From: Bacteroidales bacterium
GTDB lineage: Bacteria; Bacteroidota; Bacteroidia; Bacteroidales; G3-4614
Length of the DNA stretch: 51,035 nt
Assembly: GCA_017559955.1 (NCBI GenBank)
Contig: JAFYPQ010000019.1
Coordinates: 1-51,035, forward strand
Direction: 5' to 3'
Below, in pieces: positions 8,499-17,466 of this stretch (the stretch's first letter is position 1; the number at the start of each line of letters is the position of its first letter). Under the pieces are notes generated by a model, which did no database searches, was not told where the DNA came from, and saw only the letters and a list, made by a program, of their open reading frames with translations. The translations under genes and the position numbers were made by a program.

Positions 8499-9479
8499 AT
8501 GATGGTAATCATCAAAGACCTTATGAACGGAAACGAGAATCTTCCTGAAGGTTGCGAAGAGGAGAAAGTTGGACACAATGCAATTGCTGCAGGATTCCAA
8601 GGACAACGTCAATGGACCGACTTCTATCCAAACTGCGACTTCCCTGAGGCTCTTTTGAATACATCATTTGACTGGGAGGGAGCTCGTGAGCCATACATCT
8701 TGGCAACAGAGAACGACGTATTGAACGGAATAGGAATGTTGTTCATGAAACTTCTTACCAACCGTGCACAAATATTTGCCGATGTTCGTACATATTGGAG
8801 TCCTGAGGCTATTAAAAAAGCAACAGGATACGATGTTGAGGGCAAAGCAAAAGATTCAGATGGAATTATCCACCTAATCAATTCAGGAGCCGCTTGTCTT
8901 GATGCTTGCGGTTTGGCAAAAGATGAGCAAGGTAATCCTATCATGAAAGAGTGGTGGAATGTAACCGAAGAGGATCAAGAGGCAATCTTGAATGCCACAA
9001 CATGGAACCCTGCCGACCTTGGATATTTCCGAGGAGGAGGTTACTCGTCTCGTTTCATCACCGAAGAGCAAATGCCTGTAACTATGATTCGTTTGAATCT
9101 TGCAAAAGGTCTTGGACCCACAATTCAAATTGCAGAGGGTTGGACCGTAAAACTTCCTAACGAGGTTTCGGACATTCTATGGAAACGTACCGACTACACT
9201 TGGCCTTGTACTTGGTTTGCACCACGTTGCACAGGAGAGGGAGTATTCAAAACAGCATACGATGTTATGAACAATTGGGGTGCTAACCATGGAGCAATCT
9301 CTTACGGACATATCGGAGCCGATCTTATAACACTATGTTCAATGCTTCGCATACCTGTAGCAATGCACAATGTTCCTGAGGATAAAATTTTCCGTCCATC
9401 TGCTTGGAATGCATTTGGAATGGATAAAGAGGGACAAGACTATCGTGCTTGTGCGGCATACGGACCAATGTATAAATAA
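8499..9479 (+). CDS. fucI: L-fucose isomerase, C-terminal catalytic part
   Basis: This is the remainder of FucI, in the same reading frame as the upstream fragment; the coding similarity begins at 8466. ATG codons at 8499 and 8502 could allow re-initiation, but no strong ribosome-binding site precedes them. It holds the residues known to bind manganese in E. coli FucI: the Glu in ATENDVLNG, the Asp in [12 protein letters not shown] and the His in VAMHNV. It also has [10 protein letters not shown] and [12 protein letters not shown]. There is no sign of decay: no further stops or frameshifts. Whether functional enzyme forms by readthrough, by re-initiation and assembly of two pieces, or not at all cannot be decided from sequence. 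Confidence 0.9.
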   Translation: MMVIIKDLMNGNENLPEGCEEEKVGHNAIAAGFQGQRQWTDFYPNCDFPEALLNTSFDWEGAREPYILATENDVLNGIGMLFMKLLTNRAQIFADVRTYWSPEAIKKATGYDVEGKAKDSDGIIHLINSGAACLDACGLAKDEQGNPIMKEWWNVTEEDQEAILNATTWNPADLGYFRGGGYSSRFITEEQMPVTMIRLNLAKGLGPTIQIAEGWTVKLPNEVSDILWKRTDYTWPCTWFAPRCTGEGVFKTAYDVMNNWGANHGAISYGHIGADLITLCSMLRIPVAMHNVPEDKIFRPSAWNAFGMDKEGQDYRACAAYGPMYK

Positions 9480-9487
9480 TAAAAATA

Positions 9488-9515
9488 GAGTGTGTCAAAA
9501 ATTTTTGACACACTC
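9488..9515. terminator. Perfect 28-bp palindrome between fucI and fucO
   Basis: GAGTGTGTCAAAAA pairs exactly with TTTTTGACACACTC. It lies 9 bases after the fucI stop and 18 before the fucO start, followed by a moderately A/T-rich run. It may be a partial terminator or an mRNA-stabilising hairpin that sets the ratio of fucI to later genes. Confidence 0.7.
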
Positions 9516-9533
9516 CCAATAAAAAATATAATC

Positions 9534-10688
9534 ATGACAAGAAGATTTGTTTTAAACGAAACAGCATATTTCGGAGCAGGTTCTCGTGAGGCTATCGCCG
9601 AAGAGGTAGCACGTAAAGGATTAAACAAGGCTTTAATTGTAACCGACAGCAGTTTGGTAAAATTCGGTGTAGTAGCAAAAGTTTCTGAGGTGTTAGATAA
9701 AGCAGGAGTACCTTTTGTTATATTCGATGAGGTGAAACCAAACCCAACAGTTGCGAATGTAAAAAGCGGATTGAAAGCTTATGCCGAATCAGGAGCCGAT
9801 TTTATCTTGGCAATAGGAGGAGGCTCGTCAATTGATACAGCCAAAGCAATAGGTATAATAACCAACAATCCCGAATTCTCAGACGTAGTATCGTTAGAGG
9901 GAGTAGCACCAACAAAAAAACGTTCAGTGCCCATTATCGCTGTACCAACAACAGCAGGAACAGCAGCTGAGGTAACAATCAACTACGTTATCACCGACGA
10001 GGAGAATAAAAAGAAAATGGTATGTGTCGATCCTAACGACATACCCGTTGTTGCTGTAATCGACGCAGAGTTGATGTACTCTCTACCAAAAGGATTGACA
10101 GCGGCAACAGGAATGGATGCACTAACTCACGCCATAGAGGGATTGATAACAAAAGGAGCATGGGAGTTGAGCGATATGTTCGAGATAAAAGCTATTGAGA
10201 TGATAGCAGAATATCTACCCATAGCAGTTGAAGAACCAACAAATGCAAAAGCACGAGAGGCAATGGCTCTCGGACAATACGTAGCAGGAATGGCATTCTC
10301 AAACGTAGGGCTTGGAGTAGTTCACGGAATGGCACACCCAATGGGAGCAATCTTTGATATACCTCACGGAGTTGCAAATGCAGTGTTGTTGCCAACTATA
10401 ATGGAGTATAACAAACCTGCAGCAAAAGAGAAATATGTAGAGATTGCAAAAGCAATGAAAGTATACAAAGACGGAATGAGTGTCGATGAGGCAGCAGATG
10501 CAGCAGTAGAGGCTGTAAAAGCACTATCAATCAAAGTTGGAATTCCACAAACACTTACCGAATTGGGTATAACTGAAAACGATATCGACGCATTGGCAGC
10601 ATCAGCAATAGCTGACGTTTGTACTCCGGGCAATCCTCGTGATATCGACGAAGCAACAATTAAAGAACTTTATAAGAAGATACTATAA
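9534..10688 (+). CDS. fucO: Lactaldehyde reductase (1,2-propanediol oxidoreductase)
   Basis: This is an iron-containing alcohol dehydrogenase that reduces L-lactaldehyde, the aldolase product, to 1,2-propanediol and so regenerates NAD in anaerobic fucose use. It has 384 residues from the ATG at 9534 (E. coli FucO 383). A GTG 14 codons upstream lies inside the palindrome and is rejected as a start. The nucleotide motif is GGGSSIDTAKA at 95-105. Metal ligands are Asp195 and His199 (GMDALTHAIEG), His264 (VVHGMAHP) and His278 (DIPHGVA). The stop overlaps the fucA start by one base (TAATG). Confidence 0.92.
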   Translation: MTRRFVLNETAYFGAGSREAIAEEVARKGLNKALIVTDSSLVKFGVVAKVSEVLDKAGVPFVIFDEVKPNPTVANVKSGLKAYAESGADFILAIGGGSSIDTAKAIGIITNNPEFSDVVSLEGVAPTKKRSVPIIAVPTTAGTAAEVTINYVITDEENKKKMVCVDPNDIPVVAVIDAELMYSLPKGLTAATGMDALTHAIEGLITKGAWELSDMFEIKAIEMIAEYLPIAVEEPTNAKAREAMALGQYVAGMAFSNVGLGVVHGMAHPMGAIFDIPHGVANAVLLPTIMEYNKPAAKEKYVEIAKAMKVYKDGMSVDEAADAAVEAVKALSIKVGIPQTLTELGITENDIDALAASAIADVCTPGNPRDIDEATIKELYKKIL

Positions 10689-11335
10689 TGGATAATAATA
10701 TAATGGAAGCTCTATATCAAGAGTTTATAAAAGCAGCACACCGAGCAGGAAACGAGCATTTGATGCTATGCAGTAGCGGTAATATGTCATGGAGAATAGG
10801 CGACAAAGTAATGATTTCAGGAACAGGATCATGGTTGCCGACAATCCAAAAAGAGAAAATTGCTGTATTGAATTTAGAGGATGGAACAACAGTAAACGGA
10901 GTAAAACCATCAATGGAGAACGGTTTTCACTTAGGCGTATTACGTAACCGCCCCGATGCAAATGTAGTGTTGCACTTTCAATCAGAGTATGCGACAACAG
11001 TTGCTTGTATGAAAAACAAACCGACAAACTTCAACGTAACAGCCGAGGTTCCTTGCCATGTTGGAAAAGAGATACCCGTAATACCATACTATCGCCCCGG
11101 TTCGCCCGAATTGGCACAGGCAGTAGTTGAGGCGTTAAAAGATCACGACTCATGTTTGTTGACAAATCACGGACAAGTAGTGTGTGGAAAAGATTTCAAC
11201 TCTGCATTCGAAAAAGCAATGTTCTTCGAAATGGCGTGTCGTATAATTGTTCAATCTGGAATGGATTATACAGTGCTTACCGAAGAGGAGATTAAAGACC
11301 TTGACAAATACGTTTTAGGTAAAATTACAGATTAA
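10688..11335 (+). CDS. fucA: L-fuculose-1-phosphate aldolase (class II aldolase family)
   Basis: The enzyme splits L-fuculose 1-phosphate into dihydroxyacetone phosphate and L-lactaldehyde. It has 215 residues, as in E. coli FucA. Landmarks are SSGNMSWRIGD, ISGTGSWLP, the catalytic-glutamate region PSMENGFH, RPDANVVLHFQ and LLTNHGQVV. The E. coli enzyme binds zinc through HxH at residues 92 and 94 and His155; here the first site reads H-F-Q, so the second ligand is Gln. The position within the fuc operon supports the fuculose role. A related short-chain sugar-phosphate aldolase activity is possible. Confidence 0.88.
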   Translation: MDNNIMEALYQEFIKAAHRAGNEHLMLCSSGNMSWRIGDKVMISGTGSWLPTIQKEKIAVLNLEDGTTVNGVKPSMENGFHLGVLRNRPDANVVLHFQSEYATTVACMKNKPTNFNVTAEVPCHVGKEIPVIPYYRPGSPELAQAVVEALKDHDSCLLTNHGQVVCGKDFNSAFEKAMFFEMACRIIVQSGMDYTVLTEEEIKDLDKYVLGKITD

Positions 11336-11351
11336 TACTAACCTTAATTTG

Positions 11352-11379
11352 GAGTGAGGGGAGACATATCTCCTCACTC
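11352..11379. terminator. Hairpin between fucA and fucK
   Basis: GAGTGAGG..AGA pairs with TCTCCTCACTC across a four-base loop with a two-base bulge, followed by ATTTTTTATATAAT. It resembles a rho-independent terminator placed inside the operon, 19 bases before the fucK start, and may attenuate fucK and fucP. Confidence 0.7.
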
Positions 11380-11397
11380 ACTTATTTTTTATATAAT

Positions 11398-12801
11398 ATG
11401 TACTATATAGCTGCCGATTTTGGAGCAGGAAGCGGACGAGTTATTGTCGGTTCAATTGATAATGGAGAGTTGACCCTTGATGAGATACACCGTTTCCCCA
11501 ACCGTCAAATAAATTTGGGAGGAAGACTCTATTGGGATTTCTTGTCGCTTTACGAAGAGATTAAGACCGGTATAAAAAAAGCGTTTGCAAAATATGGTTC
11601 ACAAATCAAAAGTATAGGTATCGATACTTGGGGAGTGGATTATGGTTTACTTGATAAAAACGGACGATTAATTTCAAATCCTGTATGTTATCGTGATTCT
11701 CGCACGCAAGGAATTTTGGAAAAAGCATTTGAAAAACTATCCAAAGAGAAATTCTTTTCATTGGCAGGAAATCAATTTATGGAGTTGAATACTGTATTCC
11801 AACTATATAGTGCAGTATTAGAGGGCGATGAAGCATTAAAGAGTGCCGATAAACTGCTTTTTATGCCCGACCTGTTTGCCTATTTCTTAACAGGCAAAGC
11901 TTTAAACGAATACACCATATCATCAACATCTCAAATGCTCAATTCTCTTTCTCGTAAGTGGGACGACACCATATTTGAGACATTGTCTTTACCAAAAGAG
12001 TTGATGCAAGAGGTTGTATATCCGGGAACAAAAATAGGAGAATTAACCCCGGCAATGCAAGAGGAGTTAGGCGGCAATGCTTCTGTTGTTGCAGTTGGGT
12101 CGCACGACACAGCTTCGGCACTTGCAGCCATTACAGCCCAAGATGACGAGTGGGCTTTCATCAGTTCGGGAACGTGGTCGCTAATGGGAATGGTAACACC
12201 AACACCACTTCAAACCCCCGAAGTATTGGCATCCGACTTTACAAACGAAGGAGCAGTTTCGGGTGACATCCGTTTACTTAAAAACATAACAGGACTATGG
12301 CTGTTGCAGTCGCTTGTAAAAGAGTGGACAACTCAAGGTCTTGATTGCGATTATTCACGTATGGTAATAGAGGGTGAGCAATCAACTTGCCAAAGTGTAA
12401 TACTAGTAACCGACAGCCGATTTACAGCACCACGCAGTATGAAAGAGGCAATAGATATCTATTGCGTTGAAACAAATCAGGCTGTGCCACAAACTCAAGG
12501 AGACTATATGCGTTTGGTATGTCAATCGTTGGCAACTGAGTACGCAAAAGTAAAACAAGAGTTAGAAAAATCGGTCGGACGTACTATTAAAACAATTTAC
12601 ATTGTAGGAGGAGGCTCTCAAAACGGATTGTTGAACAAACTTACCGCAGAGAAAACAGGTTGTAAAGTAGTTGCAGGTCCGGTGGAGGCAACAGCCATTG
12701 GTAATATAAAAGTACAAGCCGAAGCCGCAGGAGAGTTGTCGAAAGAGAAACCTTTAATATTAAAAGGCAAAGGAATGGAATTAAAAACCTATATGCCATA
12801 A
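11398..12801 (+). CDS. fucK: L-fuculokinase (FGGY family)
   Basis: The enzyme phosphorylates L-fuculose at C1 with ATP. The protein has 467 residues, with FGGY landmarks: the first phosphate loop ADFGAGSGRVIVG at 5-17, GIDTWGVDYGLLD, the catalytic-aspartate region AVGSHDTASALAA, SSGTWSLMG, and the adenosine motif IVGGGSQNGLLNKL near the C-terminus. By sequence alone it resembles rhamnulokinase (RhaB) as much as FucK; the fuculose assignment rests on the flanking fucA and fucP. It is followed by fucP after 7 bases. Confidence 0.87.
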   Translation: MYYIAADFGAGSGRVIVGSIDNGELTLDEIHRFPNRQINLGGRLYWDFLSLYEEIKTGIKKAFAKYGSQIKSIGIDTWGVDYGLLDKNGRLISNPVCYRDSRTQGILEKAFEKLSKEKFFSLAGNQFMELNTVFQLYSAVLEGDEALKSADKLLFMPDLFAYFLTGKALNEYTISSTSQMLNSLSRKWDDTIFETLSLPKELMQEVVYPGTKIGELTPAMQEELGGNASVVAVGSHDTASALAAITAQDDEWAFISSGTWSLMGMVTPTPLQTPEVLASDFTNEGAVSGDIRLLKNITGLWLLQSLVKEWTTQGLDCDYSRMVIEGEQSTCQSVILVTDSRFTAPRSMKEAIDIYCVETNQAVPQTQGDYMRLVCQSLATEYAKVKQELEKSVGRTIKTIYIVGGGSQNGLLNKLTAEKTGCKVVAGPVEATAIGNIKVQAEAAGELSKEKPLILKGKGMELKTYMP

Positions 12802-12808
12802 ACAAACT

Positions 12809-14155
12809 ATGAATATTATGACAAAAGAAAAAATAAATGTAATAGATAAACCGGTATTGGTGCCATTTATAATGTTGGTATCATGTTTCGTGTTATGGGG
12901 TTTGTTGAATAATATGACCGACAACTTGGTTCCGGCATTCGGTAAAATATTTATGATGTCGGCAGTCGATTCATCATTTGTTCAAATAGCCTTTTATGGG
13001 GCATACGCAGTGTTGGCAATACCTGCTGCAATAATAATCAAAAAGTATTCATACCGTGTAGGAGTGTTATTAGGATTAGGACTCTATATGGTAGGAGCAT
13101 TAGGTTACATACCATCAGCTATAATTCAAAGTTATGATATGTTCTTGGTGTCAATATTCGTGTTGGCATGTGGATTATCAGTATTGGAAACAACATGTAA
13201 CCCATATGTGTTATCACTTGGAGCAAAAGAGACATCAATTCAACGTCTTAACCTTGCACAAGCATTCAATCCACTAGGCTCTTTAACAGGAATCTTCTTG
13301 GCAAAATATTTGATTCTTGCCAATCTGAATCCTGCAACTTACGATGATCGTGTGGTAATGGAGCCCGATGCGTTAAACGCAATACAAAACAACGAATTGA
13401 TTTGGGTGTGTGTCCCATACGTAGGATTGGTTTTGATAGCATTAGTAATATGGTTGTTCTTCTATAATTTCCGTCGTCCCGAAAATAAAGCCGATGGTGG
13501 CGATTTGAATATAGCATCATCATTCAAAAAACTAATAAAACTCCCACGCTACTATTTAGGAGTAATAGCACAATTCTTTTATGTAGGATTACAAATAACC
13601 GTATGGACATGGACTGTAAAATATGCTATGACAGTGTTTGGAGTAGCTGAAGCAGACGCAGCACAATATTACCTATATTCAATAATATTGTTTATAGTGT
13701 GTCGTTGGATTTCAACAGCAATAATGACAGCCTTACGAGATAAAATTAATCCGGCAGTAATGCTATCGGTTTTTGCTTTGGCAGGAATATTGGCATGTTT
13801 AGGAACAATATATTTACCATCAACAGTTTCAATATGGTTCTTGGTTGCAGTCTCAGGTTGTATGTCGTTAATGTTCCCAACAATATACGGAATTGCTCTA
13901 TACGGAATGGGTGATGAGGTAAAACTTGGAGCAGCAGGATTGATTATGGCAATTCTTGGAGGAGCAGTAATAACTCCCATTATGGGAATGTTTATCGATA
14001 ACGGATGGTTAAACTCACTCCTACCATCAACATACTCAGTTACTGAGGACTTAGTTGCTCAAGCATCAGTTCGTTCATCATTCTATATACCAATCATATG
14101 CTTTGTAGTAGTATTAGCATACGGATTATACATTAAACTTTCGAATAAAAAATAG
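12809..14155 (+). CDS. fucP: L-fucose:H+ symporter (major facilitator superfamily)
   Basis: The 448-residue permease has about twelve membrane segments and brings L-fucose in with protons. The family N-terminal signature is visible: FVLWGLLNNMTDNLVPAFGKIF, followed by AFYGAYAVLAIPAA and the conserved CGLSVLETTCNPYV and NLAQAFNPLGS segments, typical of the FucP/glucose-galactose porter branch. An alternative start three codons later (MTKEK) is equally good. Sugar specificity is inferred from the operon. Confidence 0.9.
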   Translation: MNIMTKEKINVIDKPVLVPFIMLVSCFVLWGLLNNMTDNLVPAFGKIFMMSAVDSSFVQIAFYGAYAVLAIPAAIIIKKYSYRVGVLLGLGLYMVGALGYIPSAIIQSYDMFLVSIFVLACGLSVLETTCNPYVLSLGAKETSIQRLNLAQAFNPLGSLTGIFLAKYLILANLNPATYDDRVVMEPDALNAIQNNELIWVCVPYVGLVLIALVIWLFFYNFRRPENKADGGDLNIASSFKKLIKLPRYYLGVIAQFFYVGLQITVWTWTVKYAMTVFGVAEADAAQYYLYSIILFIVCRWISTAIMTALRDKINPAVMLSVFALAGILACLGTIYLPSTVSIWFLVAVSGCMSLMFPTIYGIALYGMGDEVKLGAAGLIMAILGGAVITPIMGMFIDNGWLNSLLPSTYSVTEDLVAQASVRSSFYIPIICFVVVLAYGLYIKLSNKK

Positions 14156-14198
14156 TATATAAACAACATCAAGAATATATAAATAAAAACCAACTAAT

Positions 14199-14750
14199 AT
14201 GAAACTGATTTATTCTCCCTCGTCAACACTTATACGAAGTGTAATAGCTCTTGTATTGGGAGCGGTACTTGTAATTTGGCCCGAGAAAGTAAAAGAGGTG
14301 TTAGTAACAATAGTAGGAGTATTATTAATAATCCCATCGGTAATAACACTAATGGCTATGCTCTTAGAAAAGAAAAAAGGTTATGATAAGCGACAAATTA
14401 TGACCATTATTCTCGGCGGAGCTATGGCGATACTTGGAATAATAATGGTATTATTTCCCGATAAATTTATAAATCTCTTTACACTCTTATTCGGAATAAT
14501 ATTATTCTTGGCAGGCGTATTGCAAGTAGTAGGAGTATATAACTATTGTAAGCAAACAAAAAACTATTACTTAATAATAGTACCTCTTATAATTCTTGCA
14601 GTAGGAGTAATAACAATAGTAAACTATGCAAACATCCCCAATGTATTACTAATAATTATCGGAGTTGCGGCATTACTATATGGTGTATCTGAAATACTAA
14701 ACTATTACAAATTAAAAAATTTAGAGATACAAGAAGCCGAAAAAGAATAG
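14199..14750 (+). CDS. DUF308 (HdeD-like) membrane protein
   Basis: This 183-residue protein has about six hydrophobic helices arranged as repeated pairs (VIALVLGAVLVIWP, VLLIIPSVITLMAMLL, ILGGAMAILGIIMVLFP, LFGIILFLAGVLQVVG), which is the DUF308/HdeD pattern. HdeD in enterobacteria is linked to acid resistance, but the family function is unclear. It sits 43 bases after fucP and before the only strong terminator of the operon, so it is probably transcribed with the fucose genes. It is not a known part of fucose metabolism. Confidence 0.83.
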   Translation: MKLIYSPSSTLIRSVIALVLGAVLVIWPEKVKEVLVTIVGVLLIIPSVITLMAMLLEKKKGYDKRQIMTIILGGAMAILGIIMVLFPDKFINLFTLLFGIILFLAGVLQVVGVYNYCKQTKNYYLIIVPLIILAVGVITIVNYANIPNVLLIIIGVAALLYGVSEILNYYKLKNLEIQEAEKE

Positions 14751-14787
14751 CAGCAGAACTAACAAACAAAAGTTATAACCATACATT

Positions 14788-14832
14788 AACCTTCCCTGAA
14801 AGTGATATAAAAACTTTCGGGGAGGGTTTTTT
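14788..14832 (+). terminator. Rho-independent terminator closing the fuc operon
   Basis: AACC(T)TCCCTGAAAGT pairs with ACTTTCGGGGAGGGTT (one bulge and a wobble) and is followed by TTTTTT. Confidence 0.88.
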
Positions 14833-14982
14833 ATTATGAGTAATATCTGCTTTCAGTTGTTAGAGACTTAACTGATAATTCAATATGAAATTAAATCTTC
14901 CTTTGAAAAGACGTGAGATAAAAAATAAAAATTTCAATATTTGGCACAATATTTGAACTTCATAAAATAAACACATACAATA

Positions 14983-17172
14983 ATGATAGTAGAAGAAATA
15001 ATAGCCGACCGAACCAGAATTCGCAAGAATATCGAAGAACGAAGATTATTTGAAGTTTTTAAACAACTCGAAGAGTTGTTGAGTTTTGGAACATCACCTT
15101 ACCTCGACCCTAAATTTGAGGCACAAAAAACAACATATTCGTATATGACGCAATATATGTTGCAGGGAGTTGATGATTTACAACGAGATAAATTATATGC
15201 CGATTTAATAGAGTCGTTGTACGAAATTGTCGATAATTTGTTTGATGATTTATTATTATATGAAGTATCAGACTATATATACGATAAGCGACGATATTAC
15301 AAATTAAAAGGCGGAATGTCTATACGAGAATGTGTCGAATTATTAAAAGAGGAGCAGAAAAAATACAAATTATTAAAAGAAGCAGAGGTTGAAGAAGAGT
15401 TGCTTGTAGCCTCATTAAAGAATATCGAAAACTTTCAAGAGGAGCTCTTTGCCATAATATCATCATCTTTTAATCTCATTGCGAAAGAAGATAAAATAAT
15501 AAAGCAGCTATTAAACGTAAAAGAGTTTGGCGAAGTAACAACATCGCTCGTAGTGTCGGCACTTACACTATCAACAATATATTTCTATTCCGAAGAGGCT
15601 ATATTAACCCTTTACGACACATATGCCACAAGCGAAAGCGAGGAGGTAAAGCAGAGGGCATTATGCGGAGCATTAATACTCTCATATATTCACCGTACGA
15701 GAGTAAATGCATCAGAAAGAATAAAAAAGAGAATAAATCTCTTCTCCGACGATTATCGTTTTTGCAGAGATGTACAGCATCAATTTTTTCAATTCATTCG
15801 CTCGATGGATACCGAAAAAATATCGCACATCTTTACCCACGAAATAATGCCCGAGCTGATAAAATTAAATCCCGAATTACAAAGTAAAATATCTTTCGAA
15901 GATTTATCGGACGAGGATTTGGCACTAATGTTAGATAGAAATCCCGATTGGGAGAAAAAGATAGAAAAGTCGGGATTGGTAAAGAAATTACAAGAACTTA
16001 ACGAACTGCAAGTTGAGGGCTCTGATGTATTAATGTCAACATTCTCATCATTAAAGGGCTATCCATTTTTTAATAAAATAACAAATTGGTTAAGACCTTA
16101 TACCTCAGAGAACAGTGAGATATACACCTCAATAAAAAAAGAGGCAAAGCTTGGGGAGTTGCTTAAAAAATCGATGTTTATGTGTAGTTCCGATCGATAT
16201 TCGTTGGCACTCACCGTTACACAAATGAAGGAGCAGCGGAATAAACTCATAAAAGATATACCCGACGATGTTGATATAAATGAAATGTTTGGCGACAATA
16301 TCGATAAAGCAGGAGGAATGTCAAAAAGCATATCAACACTATACATACAAGATTTGTACCGATTGTTTACGCTTTCAAAATACAAGTTGCCCAATATATT
16401 CGACCAACATATAAATCTAATCGAAGTAGAAGCATTAATGCCTGTCTTTGATGAAGAGAATACATTACGTTTGTTAGGTGAATTTTATTTGAAAAAAGAG
16501 TACTATTATTTTGCACAAAAATACTTTGATATATTAATAACCCGAAACTCAAGCGATGCAATACTATACCAAAAATTAGGATATTGCAAGCAGATGCTTA
16601 AAGATTATGAGGGAGCAATAGAAGAGTATGGCAAAGCCGATAACATTTCGGAAGATTTCTGGACAATGCACCATTTGGCACTATGTTACCGAGCAGCAGG
16701 CAATATATCAAAAGCGTTAGAACATTACCAAGATGCATTAAGAATAAAGCCCGATAGTTTAACAATAGAATTCCAAATAGGCTATTGCCTAATGATGAAC
16801 CGAAAATATGAGGAGGCTTTAAAACACTTCTATAAAGTCGATTTTATATCGGAAGGCTCACCCAAAACGTGGCGACCCATAGCGTGGTGTTCGTTGGTAT
16901 TAGGCAAACTTCAACAAGCAGAAACCTTTTACGATAAAATATTCTCACGCTCACCAAAATCGGCCGACTATTTAAATATGGGGCATATACATTTGGTACA
17001 AAAAAGAGTAAAAGAGGCGTGCGAAAATTATAAAAAGAGTATCGAATTAAAAGACGGCGACAAATCATTTTTCAGCGAAGCAATCGAACGAGATTACGCC
17101 ACACTTATAAAACTCGGAGTATCAGAGAACGATATAGCAATCATATGCGATATAGTAACACAAATGAAATAG
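14983..17172 (+). CDS. Large cytoplasmic TPR-repeat protein of unknown function
   Basis: This 729-residue protein has no signal peptide or membrane helix. The first 500 residues are mostly charged helices without a domain I recognise. From about residue 520 there are at least four tetratricopeptide repeats, for example AILYQKLGYCKQMLKDYEGA, MHHLALCYRAAGNISKALEHY and EFQIGYCLMMNRKYEEALKHF. TPRs usually scaffold protein contacts. It stands alone: 232 bases separate it from the fuc terminator side and 294 from the next gene. I do not assign a function. Confidence 0.8.
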   Translation: MIVEEIIADRTRIRKNIEERRLFEVFKQLEELLSFGTSPYLDPKFEAQKTTYSYMTQYMLQGVDDLQRDKLYADLIESLYEIVDNLFDDLLLYEVSDYIYDKRRYYKLKGGMSIRECVELLKEEQKKYKLLKEAEVEEELLVASLKNIENFQEELFAIISSSFNLIAKEDKIIKQLLNVKEFGEVTTSLVVSALTLSTIYFYSEEAILTLYDTYATSESEEVKQRALCGALILSYIHRTRVNASERIKKRINLFSDDYRFCRDVQHQFFQFIRSMDTEKISHIFTHEIMPELIKLNPELQSKISFEDLSDEDLALMLDRNPDWEKKIEKSGLVKKLQELNELQVEGSDVLMSTFSSLKGYPFFNKITNWLRPYTSENSEIYTSIKKEAKLGELLKKSMFMCSSDRYSLALTVTQMKEQRNKLIKDIPDDVDINEMFGDNIDKAGGMSKSISTLYIQDLYRLFTLSKYKLPNIFDQHINLIEVEALMPVFDEENTLRLLGEFYLKKEYYYFAQKYFDILITRNSSDAILYQKLGYCKQMLKDYEGAIEEYGKADNISEDFWTMHHLALCYRAAGNISKALEHYQDALRIKPDSLTIEFQIGYCLMMNRKYEEALKHFYKVDFISEGSPKTWRPIAWCSLVLGKLQQAETFYDKIFSRSPKSADYLNMGHIHLVQKRVKEACENYKKSIELKDGDKSFFSEAIERDYATLIKLGVSENDIAIICDIVTQMK

Positions 17173-17192
17173 AAATTGACACACAATAATTC

Positions 17193-17386
17193 AGAATCTG
17201 TTTTAATTTTATTTCGAGACTATTTGAAGACTGTTTTCGAGCAGATATTCATTTTGGAGAAGCAGGTAATAGCGGGCTATTTTCAAATCTCCGAAATGGA
17301 TAGATGCCGAAAAGAGCCTCAAAGAGGACGAAACTATTCTTTGTAACAACGAATTAACTTGTTCAATAAAATTCAAAACAGATTCT
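17193..17386. repeat. 194-bp imperfect inverted repeat, MITE-like or structured RNA
   Basis: The left arm (17193-17260) and right arm (17288-17386) are complementary over most of their length. The outer 20 bases pair with a single gap (AGAATCTGTTTT... with ...AAAACAGATTCT), and the inner parts TTTCG..TTTGA, TTTTCG and CATTTTGGAGA pair with mismatches or G-U wobbles. A small AATAGC/GCTATT hairpin is at the centre. The right arm carries about 25 extra bases near 17342-17366. It fills the gap between the TPR and tetR genes; no open frame is present. Confidence 0.75.
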
Positions 17387-17413
17387 CATAATCTGAAATT
17401 TAATTATCAATCA

Positions 17414-17445
17414 TTTGGCATTTAGTTTAATTTGGTATATCTTCG
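17414..17445 (+). promoter_or_regulatory. Promoter of the tetR-fabG unit
   Basis: TTTG at 17414-17417 and TATCTTCG at 17438-17445 are separated by 20 bp, matching the Bacteroidota -33/-7 arrangement with one change in the -7 box. The tetR start is 21 bases downstream. Confidence 0.65.
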
Positions 17446-17466
17446 CAATTAGAATTAAAAACAAAT

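Noticed and set aside
9492..9533. Upstream GTG start for fucO
   Set aside because: It would place the first 14 codons inside a palindrome and add residues that FucO proteins lack; ATG at 9534 gives the normal length.
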